NCBI GenBank assembly: GCA_020091685.1
Contig: CM034591.1
Span: 13,918,043 to 13,982,042 of the forward strand
From: Lutjanus erythropterus
Lineage: Eukaryota; Chordata; Actinopteri; Lutjaniformes; Lutjanidae
Direction: 5' to 3'
Length of the DNA stretch: 64,000 nucleotides
Under the pieces are notes generated by a model that was given only the letters and a program-made list of their open reading frames with translations, was not told where the DNA came from and ran no database searches. Each line of letters begins with the position of its first letter. The stretch's first letter is position 1. The translations under genes and the position numbers were made by a program. Shown piece after piece: positions 13,583 through 27,000 of the stretch.

Positions 13583-16500
13583 CTGTGAACACACAAGCGG
13601 AGAAATGTTAACCAGAGGCAGAGGCAGCAAAAGTACACATTCTTTACTCAAAAAGTACAGATACATGTGGATACAGATTCAACTTCTTTACTCAAGTAAA
13701 ACTGAAAAAGTACAGACTACAGTAGAGAAATGTACATAAAGCATAAAAGTAAAAAGTCGCCCTCTGAAGGACATTTCTGACAGCTGAACCCCACCTTTTC
13801 TCTCTCTTGAGTCTCTGTCTGTTTTGTCCTGTTGTTTTTCATCTCGTTATGTCTTTTGCGCCATTTTCATCTTGTTACATCTTTTATGTGGTTTTTGCCT
13901 TCCTTGTTATGTCATTTATGTGTTTTCATCTTGTTTCATCTTTCATGTGGTTTTGATCTTGTTAAAACTTTTACCTTGTTTTTCTATAGTTACATCTGTT
14001 ACGTAAGTTTCATCTTGTTACATTTTATTATGTCATTTTCGCCTTGTTACGTCTTTCATGTGGTTTTGGTCTTGTTAGGTCTTTTATGTTGGTTGTTTTA
14101 TGTATGTCATTTTCATCTTGTTATATATTTTATGCTGTTTTTATGTTGTTTTTTTCTGTCAGCTTACCTGCCAATGCTGGAGGTACCAGCGATGTGATAA
14201 TAGAAGGAACCGTTGTGAACAGTGTGGCCGCAGCCTTGGTAGAACTTTCTAAGTTGCACAACGTCACCGCTTTTGTTCTGGAAGGAGGCGATGCTGTTAT
14301 ACTCCCTCACCTCGCGACCTGTGAGAGAACGGGCAAAACGATCACTGCTGACTCACAAACATCTCAACATGTTTTCCGTCCTGAGGGTCATCTGTAACCA
14401 GCCTACCAGAGAAGTGTTCTGCCACCCATATTCGCTCGTCGTTCAGCCGAGCCGTGTCTTTCATCCACGTGCCAAATGTGTTGTCCATCTTTGTCACGTT
14501 CCTCGGGTTGATCAGAGACTTTATCAGGCACTCTGAGGGGAAATGACATCAAAAGTTCAGATGCTTACGTCTCTATCACACAGCTCATACTGCACATGTA
14601 TACACACTGTACACACACGTAAACTCACCGCTCTTCTTCACAGGCTTCTCATGTAGTTTCACAGCCTCCTTTATGTATGAGATTTCATCATTTGGAACTG
14701 CATGTATCAGCCCTGTCAGAAACAAATGTGTGTACTTAACAAAACAATCTCACTGCAAGATCCATGTAGTCACTGTTCTGGAGCTTTGGATCATATCACA
14801 TGATCTTCCTCAGCAGATAGAGTTGCCCATTTTTCACAAAATTGTACATAGATGTTCAAATTAGATTTTTTTTTCTGAACACTTTGAGGACTTCAGTGAT
14901 AAGTTCTCATAGCATTAACAAATAGGCCTACCTCTGCAGCAACTTTTAAACTTTTCTTTTCAAAATAGATGAGTCTAGCACATATTTAAGTACAAGAAAC
15001 AGGAAAGGAGAAAGCTGACTGAGGTACCAAAAGGAGCAGGACTCAGTTCCGTGAGGTTCAGACTCCTAGAATGGGAACCAGACGAACCTGCCAAGCTCAT
15101 GTTTTCATTTGCTCAGGCTGATAATTCACAGCTGCAGTTAGTCGGGCAGTGCCAGGCTAGGGAACTCTGTTGAGGAAGATCATGTGATATGATCAAAAGC
15201 TCCAGAACAGTGACTACATGGACGTTGTGGTTGACATCGTTTCTGCAGCTGCTGTTAACGAGGTCAAAAATGAATTTTTCATCTCAGCTGCAGACCATAT
15301 GTATGATATCAGTCAACACAGGCCTCTTACCGAGCGTCTGAGCAGCCTGCAGGTTGGCTCTGTGGTGCCTTGTTCTGGGAGGACCTTCAGGTCCCGGAGG
15401 GCCCATGGGCCCAGGAGGTCCGGGAGGACCAGGAGGACCTGTGCAAAGAAGAGAGGACAACATATAAATCCTCTGGTTGTATATAAAAAAAAGTTGATTT
15501 ATTTTGAGGATGAACATTTTGAAAGAAAAGATTGATTAGACATTTTTCAAAGCGGCTTTTCTGACATGAAATAGAGGAAACTCAAGTGTTGCCACTGATG
15601 CTACTTTCTCTTTTATTTTCGTTCTGGTCAAACAGAGTCAGGCTGCTGTTTGGTGCATGTTGGCTCACTGGAGAGGCTCTGCTACACTAAGCCTGGGTTT
15701 TACCAGCAAAGGTTAATTTAGTTTTAATAAGAGTTTAGCAAAACTAGACTTAAAATGAGTACATCCAGATTTAAACTTAAAAAAATAAAATTAAATATTG
15801 TTTATGCATCATGGAGATGGTTGCTTATCCAAATTAAAATAAAAAAGTTATTTGGAGTAAAAAGTTATATTGTTTGCCAGCTAGCTTTTTTTGGTTGTTA
15901 TTTTGTTTGCTAGCTAGCTAAAAAACAAAACAGTTATATTCTTTGCTAGCTGGCTAAAAAGTTGACAAAATTATATTTTATTTACCTAAAAAGTTAGTTA
16001 GCCTACTTAGCCTACTCATGATGATAAGTTTAAGGTTTAGAGTAAATACTAAACTGAGGTTTAATCTTTCTTAATTGTAAACCAGTTTAAAAGTTTGGTG
16101 AAATATAACTTAATGTTAAACCATGACGTAATCAGTTAGGCTAAGCTAAATGGAACAAGACCATCCTATCATTGGTAACTGCTGTGTTTACCCTTCTATT
16201 ATACATATATCAACATGGCTGCCATGAAAACAATCTACACTTTTCATTCAGCATCATTTTAATGTAAAGTTAAGAGCGTAAAGCTACTCGCCCTCAATAA
16301 TGATGTCATTGGATGGTTGTCCCTTCTCTCCAGGTGGACCGGCCTCTCCTCGCTCTCCTTTTTCACCAGGATCTCCTTTCTCACCTGGTGGCCCTGTGGA
16401 GGATCATTATGTCAAAGATTACATTCATAAACTCAATTCACTTTGCCCCTATTGATAAAAAAAAACATGAATTATTCCATTGACTCGCTCGGGTGAATCA

Positions 16501-19500
16501 CGCCGTCCGCTGTGGAGGAGAACAGAGTGAAGTGGGAGAATATTTCCGGATCATTTAGCTGAAGCCCAAAACCGCAGAGATGAATAATATTATCTGAGAA
16601 TGTGAGAGGCAGGCAGCTGTTTCAGCCTCTTCAGTCATTTATGAATTACAAGAAGAATGAATAAAACATGACGTCATTATGATACATGGATGGATCAGGA
16701 CACTGAAGTGGCTAAAGTACACACATTATTTACTCGAGTAGAAGAACTGATACTGAAAAAAAAAAAAACTGGCAAACGAAGAATTACTGATTCAACATCT
16801 TTATTCAAGTAAAAGTTAAAAAGTACAGGCTCTGAAAAGAATAAAAGTGAAAAGTCGCCTGGCTGTTTCTGTGCAGAACATCACCTTTTCTCTGCAGTCG
16901 AGTCTGCCTCGCTTTCTGTTTTGTCTTGTTACTATTTTAATATCAGTTTAGTCTTGTTACTTCTTTTACTGAATTTTGTCTTGCTATATTGTTTTTGCCT
17001 TGGTACGTTTATGTCTTTACATTGTTTTCATTTTATTACATCTTTTAGGTCATTTTCATCTTGTTACATGTTTACGTAGTTTTGTCTCGTTACATTGTTT
17101 TTGTCTTGTTATATCTCGTTGCATCTTGTTAATTATTTTGCATAATTTTTCGTCTTATCTTTTACGTTTTTGTCTTGTTACATCTTTTACTTCATTTTTC
17201 GACTTATGTCTTTTATATAGTTTTGTCTTGATTTTTCTTGTCTTGATACACCTTTTCTTGTTACTTATTTCATGTAATTTTTGTCTTGTTACATCCTTTA
17301 TGTCGTTTTCATTTTGCTACATCTTCTAGATCATTTTCGTCCTGTTAGTCTTTCACATCATTTTGGTCTTCTTGTCCATCTGTTACATAGTTTTCATTTT
17401 TACATCTTTCACCTTGTTTTTTTGGTTTGTTCTGTCTTTACAGCATTTTGAAATTTTCATTTTCATCTTTTTGCATCTTGTTTTCATGTTACATTTATCA
17501 TGCACGATGTGCACTGATGAATACACCCAGGAATCATCTTTTTTTATGTTTTACTGTCTCATCCATTTAGGTCAAAATCAGTTCTGATGTTGGGGACGTG
17601 TCATATGATGATGAGTACGGCGCCTGTTTTGAGAATGTAAGGAGTAGAAAGTACAGATGTTTGAGTAAAAGTAAAAAGTTGTCAGAAAAATAAATACTCA
17701 AGTTAAATACTGATACCTGAAAAAAAGTACAGTAACTAAGTATTTGTACTGCTGAGTGTGTTGGCATGTTAGTGTGTTTTTTTTGTGTGTGCTTGTGTGT
17801 GTATGATTTTAAGTGACTGTGTGTGTCTCTTGGTATTTCTGACCCCCGGTTACACTCAACCCTTTGACTGTTACATTGTTCCAGCAGCTCTTCACTAAAA
17901 TGGCCAGCACTGCCCCGGGGCATTAATAAAAATGGATGGTGAGTAAAACCAGAATTAGAGCATTTCCTGTTTTCTTACCTTTTTTTCCTCTTTTCCCATC
18001 AGCCCCGGGCGGTCCATTCAGTCCTGGGAGGCCATCAGTCCCATTGTGGCCGGGAATACCGTCCGCACCGGGCAAACCTACAGTAACACACACACAAAAA
18101 AAATCTTCACCACGGGCTGAATGAAAGGATGTGGGTCACTAAATCTCAAAGGAGACGTACAGTACGGCTAGATTTTAAATGTAGATCCAGGATCGAGGAT
18201 TCACTCACCAGGCGGTCCTGGAGGTCCTGCAACAGAAGGTTTGAGGATGTTAGAGAACAGGAAGTGATATTTTGGACGTGAGTAGTTTAAAGTAGTTTAA
18301 AGTGTACCAAACGACATACCAGCTATGCAGACTCCCTTGGTGCTGTTGCAAATGTCGATCAACAGTTTGATCTGAAAAGGAAAAGAAAACATCAACATAT
18401 AATTAAAATACTGTGATATGTTCAGTTTTAGCAACAGATTAAAAAAAATAAAATAAACTGTCGGTTCCCATTAACCCCCAGTTTCACCAGTGGAGAAGAA
18501 ATCAGATCCCTTATTCCAGTACAATCCAAGAAATCAGACAGAAATTTAGTGGAATCAACAAATATTTTCTCATTAACTTAACATGAATATAAAAGTTTTA
18601 TTAATTCAGGTTTATTGAACCTAAAAAACAAGTCTTTTGATTTGAAATGATGAGTTTAATGAATGCACTGTTCAGTTCACTGAATTCATCATCATCATAT
18701 TAACAGACGTCCCAGCATGCATTGTTTGAGTGTCAAAACTCTCCTGAGACCCTTCATATATGATGGACATCTCTAAGAAGTCAGGGTTCATAATAATGAA
18801 AATACTGTGAACCAGCCTTGTGCCTTGAGTTTAACTCAAGAGTTGTTTGTTTATTTCTTCTCTGTATGGGTTGGCCTTGATATTTATGTGATTTGCCATC
18901 ATCTACTTATCACTGGGTAAAGACAGCTAATCATCAGGCTTTTAAATGCTGCGTGGTACGTAGCGCTTAATTGAATAAGACACTTACTTCATGGTGACAC
19001 GTTTTTTATGTCATTTACCAAATAAATAACATTACAATAACACAAAATAAGTTTAACATATACATGCATATACTTTATTGATTTATATTAGGATTAATGA
19101 GCGATTTGATGTTAGAAAATGTAGAAAGTGTGCCTGCAGGGGAATTCTGGGTTATTCTGCAGAACCACCACAAGAGAGAAGAGACTCAGAAAAGTTAGCT
19201 AGCAAAGTGTCAAGATAATATGTAGCTTAGGTGAAACAAGCAGTGGAGTAAAAACTTTTTTCTTTTGTTTTTCGTTTTTCTGAACGGTTCAGAAAGACAA
19301 ATTAGCGAACATGAGTTGTTCCTATGGATGAGTGCACCTGTGATGTAAGTACAACTTTATTTATTTAACTAATAATCAACCTACACACTTGTGTTTTGTT
19401 TTTGTTTTTTTATAAGCCAGCGCCTGTGTGCAGACATGAATAATGTCATTAGTGTGAAGGTGCGCTGTCACCTTCATTTAATCGGACGCTCCAACACCAG

Positions 19501-20910
19501 ATTTTGTCAAGTAGACTAACCTGTGGGAGGATCTAAATGCTGTAGCTGGTTATGACGAAGCTAATTTTCTCGCTGGTCATGTTAGCAAACGTCACAGCTG
19601 TCAAATACAAACAACAGATCTTTTTCACAGCAGTCATTATGACATGAAAGAGTAAACACAGGTATTACTAATGACACTAATCAGATCCATTCAGGTCAAA
19701 CAGAGTCAAAGTGCTGCTACTGTGCATGTTGGTTCACTGGAAAGGCTCTGCTACACTAAATGGAATGGAACCTTAAATATTATCATGGTAACACCTGTGT
19801 TTGTGAGTGGGGCATTAAGCATTATCACACAAATTTGCAAGTGATCAAATTATGAAAAACTGGTGGGCGTAACTGAAAACAGCGGGTGATTAAACAGACG
19901 GCAATGACAAAATAACTGAAGATACTTTAGGCTGTGACCAGTGCAGTGACTTTATAAATCTGTCTGCCTGCACTCCCTCACTCCTCCTCTCTCATATATC
20001 ATCTTCCAAAATAAATAATTAAAAAATGAATTTTAGAAAGGGGAAATAAAATATATAGAACAGTTAATTGGTTATTACTGAACTATTAAATTAATCGCCA
20101 AATATTTTCAGCTTCTCAAATGTTTTCTGGTCTCTTCAGTCCTCTTTGACAGTAAACTGAATATCCTAGAGTTGACATTTGAGGACGTCACCTTGGGTTT
20201 TTGGGAAACACCGATCAACTGATTTTTACAATTTTCAAAAAGTTTATAGACCAACCAACTTATTGATTAATTGGGGAAAACAATCAACAGATTAATCAAT
20301 AATGAAAATAATTGTTGGTTGCAACCCTAAAAATATGCAGTCCTCTGTCTGATCTCACCGGCACCATGGAGTAAGTCATCATCATCATCATGTCGTCCTG
20401 CACGTGCATCTTGTGGTAACTGTGGCCGTGTCGCTGCTTGTGCTTCAGCTCGTGCTTCATCTTCTTCTCCGTCTCCTCTCCCACCTCCTGGCTGACCTCC
20501 TGCTCCTGCACGTCCAGCTGACGGACCTCCTGTTCCTCGTGGTGCGCCTCCTGCTGCAGCTCCTTCTCCAGCTCCTCACTCCTCTTGTTCCTGGAGGACT
20601 GGTACTGGTACTGGTACTGGTATTGAGGACGTTCTGCTTGAAGCCCCGCCGCTCCTCTGGGCACCTCCTGGAGGAACTCCACCACCGAGCTCTGCTCCAC
20701 CTCCGTCACCCTCGCCTCCGTCTGCTCCAGCCAGGCGCGCTGCTGATTCTGCTGGACCAGGAGCACCAGCAGGCCCACAGAGTTCATCAGCGCCACCGCG
20801 CACGTCCCGTACAGCACCATCCGCTGAGGGAGGGTCATGCTGGGGGTCGGGATCCACATGGTCACCACTTCGCCTCCTCGTTTCTGAGGGTCGCCCGCCA
20901 GCCTCAGCAT
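13117..20910 (-). CDS. gldn: Gliomedin: type II membrane collagen/olfactomedin protein, complete coding region, 10 exons
   Basis: Exons in transcript order are 20910-20359, 18371-18320, 18226-18209, 18077-17979, 16393-16292, 15438-15331, 14712-14629, 14532-14407, 14318-14168 and 13582-13117. Together they give 1758 nt, 585 aa plus TGA, in frame throughout. Features in order are a signal-anchor helix (about residues 33-52), a Glu/Gln-rich stalk, a furin-type site RNKR (107-110), the conserved [11 protein letters not shown] block (about 174-184), a cysteine pair in [10 protein letters not shown], Gly-X-Y collagen repeats (about 201-295), and an olfactomedin domain (about 340-585) with [38 protein letters not shown] and VTFAFDLL. 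Gliomedin is made by myelinating Schwann cells; after shedding it clusters neurofascin and Nav channels at nodes of Ranvier. Human GLDN is about 551 aa, so the length fits. The in-frame Met18 is an alternative start. Confidence 0.95.
13805..14160. repeat. Degenerate minisatellite in the last gldn intron
   Basis: About twelve imperfect copies of a roughly 25-35 bp motif like 'tcatcttgttacatctttta' are present, preceded (13640-13800) by a 'tactcaagtaaaa..aaaagtacag' block and 'aaaagtaaaaagtcgcc'. The same block plus minisatellite recurs at 16715-17480. Confidence 0.75.
14759..15222. mobile_element. Inverted-repeat MITE in a gldn intron
   Basis: The left end (14759-14825) reads 'tccatgtagtcactgttctg'... 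and its near-perfect reverse complement occupies about 15160-15222 ('cagaacagtgactacatgga'). The inverted arms exceed 60 bp, enclose about 340 bp and carry no ORF, so it is a non-autonomous fold-back element. Superfamily not assigned. Confidence 0.8.
15544..16236. mobile_element. Fold-back repeat, family shared with 19621-19811 and 52078-52225
   Basis: The left side has 'gacatgaaatagaggaaact' and the right side 'tgtttacccttctattatac' then 'caacatggctgccatg', which are reverse complements of one family terminus. Best seen in the short copy at 52078-52225. The interior has AT-rich 'gctagctagcta' runs. It lies in the gldn intron between exons 15438 and 16292. Confidence 0.6.
16292..16393 (-). 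CDS. gldn: gldn collagen exon with a GC donor
   Basis: This 102-nt exon encodes Gly-X-Y triplets ([19 protein letters not shown]...) followed by SNDIIIEG. It begins and ends in phase 1 like the other collagen exons. The only donor that keeps the frame with the next exon is GC (G|GCGAGT, positions 16291-16286 on the minus strand). The nearby GT (exon ending ...GGC GA) would break the collagen frame. Confidence 0.88.
16715..17480. repeat. Second copy of the composite block plus minisatellite in a gldn intron
   Basis: 16715-16890 matches 13640-13810 (shared 'ttcaagtaaaa', 'aaaaagtacag', 'aaaagtcgcc', 'accttttctct', 'gttttgtc'). It is followed by about 570 bp of degenerate 'gttttgtcttgttacatctt' units, a longer array than the first copy and in the same orientation. 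Confidence 0.75.
18209..18226 (-). CDS. gldn: gldn 18-nt collagen microexon
   Basis: The exon is GA CCT CCA GGA CCG CCT G, flanked by TTGCAG and GTGAGT. With the G donated by the previous exon it adds two Gly-Pro-Pro triplets in register. It is symmetrical (phase 1 to 1), so skipping removes exactly two triplets. Confidence 0.85.
18372..20358 (-). other. gldn: gldn first intron
   Basis: A 1.99-kb intron without recognisable coding sequence. It holds a partial copy (19621-19811) of the fold-back family at 15544-16236, sharing 'catgttggttcactgg' and 'aggctctgctacacta'. Confidence 0.7.
20359..20910 (-). CDS. gldn: gldn first coding exon: signal anchor, stalk and furin site
   Basis: 184 codons from ATG to a GTGAGAT donor. 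A single hydrophobic helix ([20 protein letters not shown]) near the N terminus with no cleavable signal implies type II topology. A hexanucleotide repeat at 20598-20625 encodes alternating Tyr-Gln (residues 97-104), directly before SSRNKRS. The remainder is an E/Q/H/K-rich stalk. Its antisense strand is open and leucine-rich, which is a shadow. Confidence 0.93.
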
Positions 20911-21367
20911 CCACAGAGCAGGACGAGACCAGTTCAGCAGGGAATATAAAAGAACAAAGGTTGGGAAAACAGAGAAAGTTCAAGTTGTATGACCTTGTAG
21001 GCCAAGATGCTGCCACAAAAAATCAAATCAGACCAACTGACGCCAAAATAATCCAGCCGGAAGGAAGAAATTCAAGGTCCAGTTTATATTAAAGCTCCAA
21101 ATAGAGTCCAGTCAGCTTCCAGTGCTCCACCCGGGTGGTCGATCTGAAGGCAGACTGGTAAATACACTGCTTATTGTGTGGTGAAGGGGCTGTGTTTATG
21201 TGTGTGTGCGCGCGTGTGTGTGTGTGTGTGCACATGCAAACCAGTAATGTAGGAGTGGGCATTACACAATCTTCTGGGCTTGTCTGGGAAGAAACCCCCG
21301 CCTGTTCAGTCACCTGATTTATATTCAGCACAACCCATTCTACTGCACCGCCGTGGGCAGACTGACA

Positions 21368-21410
<43 letters not shown>

Positions 21411-21991
21411 CATGCACATATGTATGATGCACGCACAAAAGCATTCATAACAAATGAAATCATGCATTACACCAGACAGACTCATGTTTACGTACTTTAT
21501 TACAACAGAAATAATCTTGAACTGAAAAAAAAAATACATGACATCAAACTGCGTTAACATCAGTATAGTTTCCTCTGGTTCATGGCCTCTCTTACCCAAC
21601 TCCTGTGTCCTCCCTTCATGTCCCCCCCCCCTCGGCGCTGCTCCTTGTCACATCCTCACAGCCTCCGTCCACCAACCGCGACCATGACCCATTTCCATTG
21701 CTTTGATTTGGGCCAGAAAAGTGACATTTTGCAGGGAAAATGACAGTTCAGCTGAAAACATATCAGCTCCAGGCATTAGAAGCATTCCTCACACAGAAAG
21801 GTGGTTGTTTCTGTCTCTTCTGGCTGATGTGAAGGTGTCAGTGGCCCATTTTCTGTAATTAGTCCAGTAATTAGTTCAACAACAGTTCAGTGTGTTTCAA
21901 TCAGTCAGTTAATTGGCCTCTCTGATGATGATGTAGCTGACCTACTGTACATGATCTTACAGCCATGTTACGCCCCATATAACACGCACAT

Positions 21992-22027
<36 letters not shown>

Positions 22028-24033
22028 TTGTGTCACTGTATTTGTGGTGACATGTCATTGACATAATACATTTAGCTCCTTATCATAACCCTGCCCTAAA
22101 CTCACGGGTGAAAATAATGACTTGATAATGCCGCAGCTAACGATTATGTTCATAGTCGATTAGTGGCTCGATTATTTTCTCAATTAATTGATGATTAATT
22201 GTTTATTTTAAAATGTCAGAAAAAGCTATAAAGAAAAAAAAAAGATGACGTCATCAAATGTCTTGTTTTGTCCACAACCCAAAGATATTCAGTTTACTGC
22301 CGTAACGGAGTGAAGAAACCAGAAAATATTTGCATTTAAGAAGCTGAAATCTGAGAAATTAGACTTTTGTTCTGAAAATTTTTTCTAAAACCGAGAAATC
22401 GGTTATCAAAATAGTTGGCAATTAAATTAATACTTGGTTTACAAGTGTTGCAGCTCTAATTGTAATTAATTAATTGTTTTTTGGGGTACTTGTACTTTTA
22501 TGAGTGTTTTTACAAGTCTGTAATTTCTACTCTTACTGTCAGTAAGCATTACACTATGTACTTTAAACTTTACTTTATTATTTACTTTTAAATGCATAAT
22601 CGAAAACAAATCACAGCACAAATTTTTAATTAATATTCAAAACTTTCATCTGCATTTTTGTAGTCAACTACTTTTTAAAGTACATTTGTAATCCTAGATT
22701 ACAAGTAGCCTGTTTTAATAAATACGAAGTTACATTTTATGCTTTTTATTTGTTTTTATTTTATGCCTTTAATCAACAGGACAGCTGACGATAGGACAGG
22801 AAATGGGGAGAGAGAGAGAGAGAGAGAGAGGGAATGACATGCAGCAAAGAGCAGGAGTCAAACCCACGGCCGCTGCAGACGACTCACAGCCTCATGTTGG
22901 ACACATAATCCAACAACTGAGACACTCAGGTGTTTTACATCTTTTTTCATTCAGTTTGATTCTATTAAATTCTCTTCTCTTAAACAGGCTGAGTTTGTAC
23001 TTTTAGAAAACAGAGATGTCTGAACAAGACATAACAAACAAATGTGCTCAACCAATGAAATGATGATCTTCTAATGAACAATGTTAATGAACAATCATAG
23101 ATACAGAGCACTTGTTTTATAGTTAGCAGATTATTTCCATAAAATCACGATGATATACTTTTTTGAATATTCACACATGATCAAAGGGCCGGATTGAGGG
23201 TCGTCAGTTGAACAGACCTGCAATAAGGAAATCTGAACACAGATGAAAACCATGATATTCAGCAGAAATAAAACCAGAAACGCTGCAGCAGGAACAGGTT
23301 TGGAGAGGTGACAGTGACCGCTGACCAGGAGAAATTTAGACTGAAGTTTTACACTAACAGAAATATCTTTTAATTAAATGCCTGCAACTGATAATCCATT
23401 AAACATCAACAGTTAAAAGAAGTTAAAAGAATAAAAGAATATTGATTCTGTGCTTGAGTATCACAATATTATGTTTTGTCATACTGTATAGATTCTTAAA
23501 TCTCTGTATCCTGATACATGTGAAGATTCATAGCACTGCTTCATGTTGTGTTTGTTTAGACCGCACACTGCTAGATAGCGGTGTTGTTTTACTCTTCTGA
23601 TTGCATAAAAAAAACTTTTTGAGCTCACATTTTATGCATACGGTTGCATGTTCTTTATACCGTGACAGTTTTCCTAATATTGCATGGAAAAAAACACCCC
23701 TCTGACAGTATCGTATATATCTCATATTGACTTGTAATCCCTGTATCATGATGCATATTGCATTGTCAGATTCTTCCCAGTGTACATCTCTGCCAACTCA
23801 CACACTCATAACTCACAACACACACAGGAAGAAAGTGGCCATGCAACATTGCCGTTATATTCAGGTCCTGAGCTCTCTGTTGTTGTGTTGGCTGCTGCCT
23901 GAGGCTGTAGGTCACTGACAGACAGATGTTGGACAGCTTGAATCGCTCCGGCAGATGTCTTCATATGTGTGTACGTGCAGTCTGAAGAGCACCGAGGTCG
24001 TCTCTTTGTTGTCTCTGGATCCATTAACATGAA

Positions 24034-24071
<38 letters not shown>

Positions 24072-27000
24072 ATGTCGACATGCTCCCACAAAATCTGCTG
24101 CACCTCTGCTCTCTGACTGAACTCCTCTGGGTCTGTTTCCTCCTTCCTGAGGTGCAGCTGCTGGGAGAGCAGAGCCTTATCTGTCTTCTTACCACCTGGG
24201 CTGAGAGGTCCATGTCCGTCCAACTGCTGCAGGCCAAGGACGCACAGATGACCTGACGTGTCTCACTACAAAACTTAATCCTCCCACCCGCCCCTTCTCA
24301 GAGGCTTTCTCTCCCTTTTATGCTGTTATCTAAGAACTTTCACAAGTTTAAAAGACATATTATTATTTGAATACCACAATTCCACAGTCATAGAGAATAA
24401 AATTATGACATATTTAGTCTATATTAAATAAATAAAAAATAAAAGAACAAACAAACAAATATGGCTATAAAATTGATCCTGAGATGAATAATGAGGCAAT
24501 AAATGTGAATATAAATATATAAATGAGTTGCTATAGTTGTTTAGAGGACTGTTTATTTCGGGGGACTTTTATTTCATGATTACACATTTATTTATTTCAG
24601 GGATTTGTGGCATTATGAAATAAATCCCCTAGCATAAATAAAAGTAGTCTTTGAAAAGCATAATTTTTAAAGGATTTTTTTAAATTGAATTATATTGGCT
24701 CATTTATATTTATTTACATATTTATTGCCTCATTTATTTATTTCACAGGGAAGTTGATTTATTTGTGCATTTATTTATTTAATATTGACTAAAATTGCTT
24801 TAGTAGTATTAGCAAAATGGCACGCTCAAAAAATTCCAAGCCAAAAAATGAAATACTTATTGAACATCTAAAAACAGCCTGAATTTAAATCAAAATCCAG
24901 TGAGAACTACAATATTAAAGGAAGTCTGAAGTACAGTATATTATGTAACTGTTCCATCCCTACACTTACATAATAAACTTCAAACAGTAAAGCTTCGCTC
25001 TCTGTGACACGTAACTCCCAGGGTCTTGTGAGGGAGGTGGCTGGGGAGTTCATCTTCTAGCCAAGGGCGTAAGTTTCATTTCAACAACACCTAGTTTCCT
25101 GCATTCTGCTGTTTATTTTGCACCAATTTGTGCCTTTATTTAAGTAAAAGAAAACACAAAACTCATGCACCAAGTGACAATTCAAAATGAGATGGAATAG
25201 TATGCAGTAAGGCTGCCGTACCTACAGCAAGTTCACTGTTTTTGTATTTTTACGGATGGCCAAAATTACAAATATACAGATCACGCACAATTTTGGCTCT
25301 GAATCTTATGTTACAGAAACTTAAAGAGAGTCTTTTGTTGCGCAGCTGAGAACAGGAATCTTTCCTCTGGACCTTTGAAGCGGGCAGATTTAAAAACATC
25401 CAGGAGGAAAACAGGTGAAGATGAGAATGAATCAAATCTACTTCTATATCATCCTTCTTATGATGACATACAAATACTTTAATTTTTAAACTAATTCAAT
25501 GTTTATTAGTTGGCTACCTTTGTTTCTAAAGCTTGGAATAAACATCAGGATGGTTTATTTGTTTAGTACTACTTGTAATTTATGTTGCTGCTCTGGTTTC
25601 TGGTCTGTTTTTCTAAATAATGGCGTCTTGTAAGCTTGTTTGGTCTGGACACATCATTTGTACATGACATAATAATAAAAAAATCACATGAATAATAATA
25701 AGAAAAAAAGCTTTAACAACACACATATACTCAAAGGAAAAATATATTTTTCCCATAACTGTCAGAATAAATGTGGAACAATCCCCTCCTCTATAGGCAG
25801 GGTCATGATGCAAAGGGAAAGAGGTAAAAGACGAGTTAATAAGTTCTGTTCTGACATTTAACTTCTTTTCCTCGGCTTATAATCAATCTTGTTTGTTCAG
25901 TTCTGAACAACTCCCTACACATGTGCTGGACACAAAGATGTGGTTGACCACAACAACAGAGCCCAGAGACAAGGTTACATTAACGTCTGATTTCGGGAGG
26001 GTGGAGGAGGAGGAGGAGGAGGAGGAGGAGGGGTGTCTCAGTTTAATCATGCAGAACAATCTAGATCCGAGGCATCGTACAGGGCATCGTTATCAAGGCC
26101 GGGCCTCAGCACACAGTCGGCCAATTGAACAATTCACATTCTTGGACTCGGCTGTGGGCGGTGAGTGAATTCACAGGGTCCTTTATACAGCGAGAGCACA
26201 TGGAACGACGGCAGAGATAAAACCAAACAGCACTGGCTTTGTCACAGCAAGCAGAATGAAATAAAATAAAATAAAACACAATGAAATAAAACACAATAAA
26301 TTCCACTAAAATAAAACAAAACACAATGAATTAATATAAAATGAATCCACCGAGTTCACAGAGTTCATAGAAAAAACAGGCAAGAAAGGCTTTGAAATAA
26401 TGGAAATATCTTTCCTTTTTATATACACCTCAGGACCTAGTTTGGATTAAAATATTAAAATGTTAGGACATGTTGTGCTGACAAATTACACAGATGTGTC
26501 ACAAACAAGTTAGACAGATACAGATTGTTGAGAAAGACACAGCAGATGAGTTCGCACCAAATAATCTGTCTGATAAAACCAAAAATAACCAAAACAAATA
26601 TGTACAGTAGGAGTTTAAAATACTTAAGATCCAAAAAGAGATGCATAATGTAAGAAATAAATAAATAATTAAGAAAAATATCTATATTTCAGTCAACAGC
26701 ATCACTACATTATGGACCAAAAGCTGTTTTAAGCTAATACTTTCTGAACATTTTTACAGGCAGCAAAGCCTCTTTCAGCGCTCCAAAATCCTCCCAAATG
26801 TCCGATTTTGGGTTTCGAAAACGTATTGTGCACAGTTTGGTGTCCTCCACTTTCTATTTTAGTTTTAGCTGTCAGGTAGCCTTCATCGCTGTCAGGTCAA
26901 ACAGTGACGTGTCATTGTTTGGCAGGATGTGAGGTCAAAGGTTGTGTTGCACACAATAAAATCCTGCTGGCTGATTAGGCTTCATGTTACTGTATTAGCA

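Noticed and set aside
13135-13611. 158-codon plus-strand ORF
   Set aside because: Antisense shadow of the gldn olfactomedin exon.
20404-20949. 181-codon leucine-rich plus-strand ORF
   Set aside because: Antisense of gldn exon 1; the Leu content mirrors its Glu/Gln/Lys codons.
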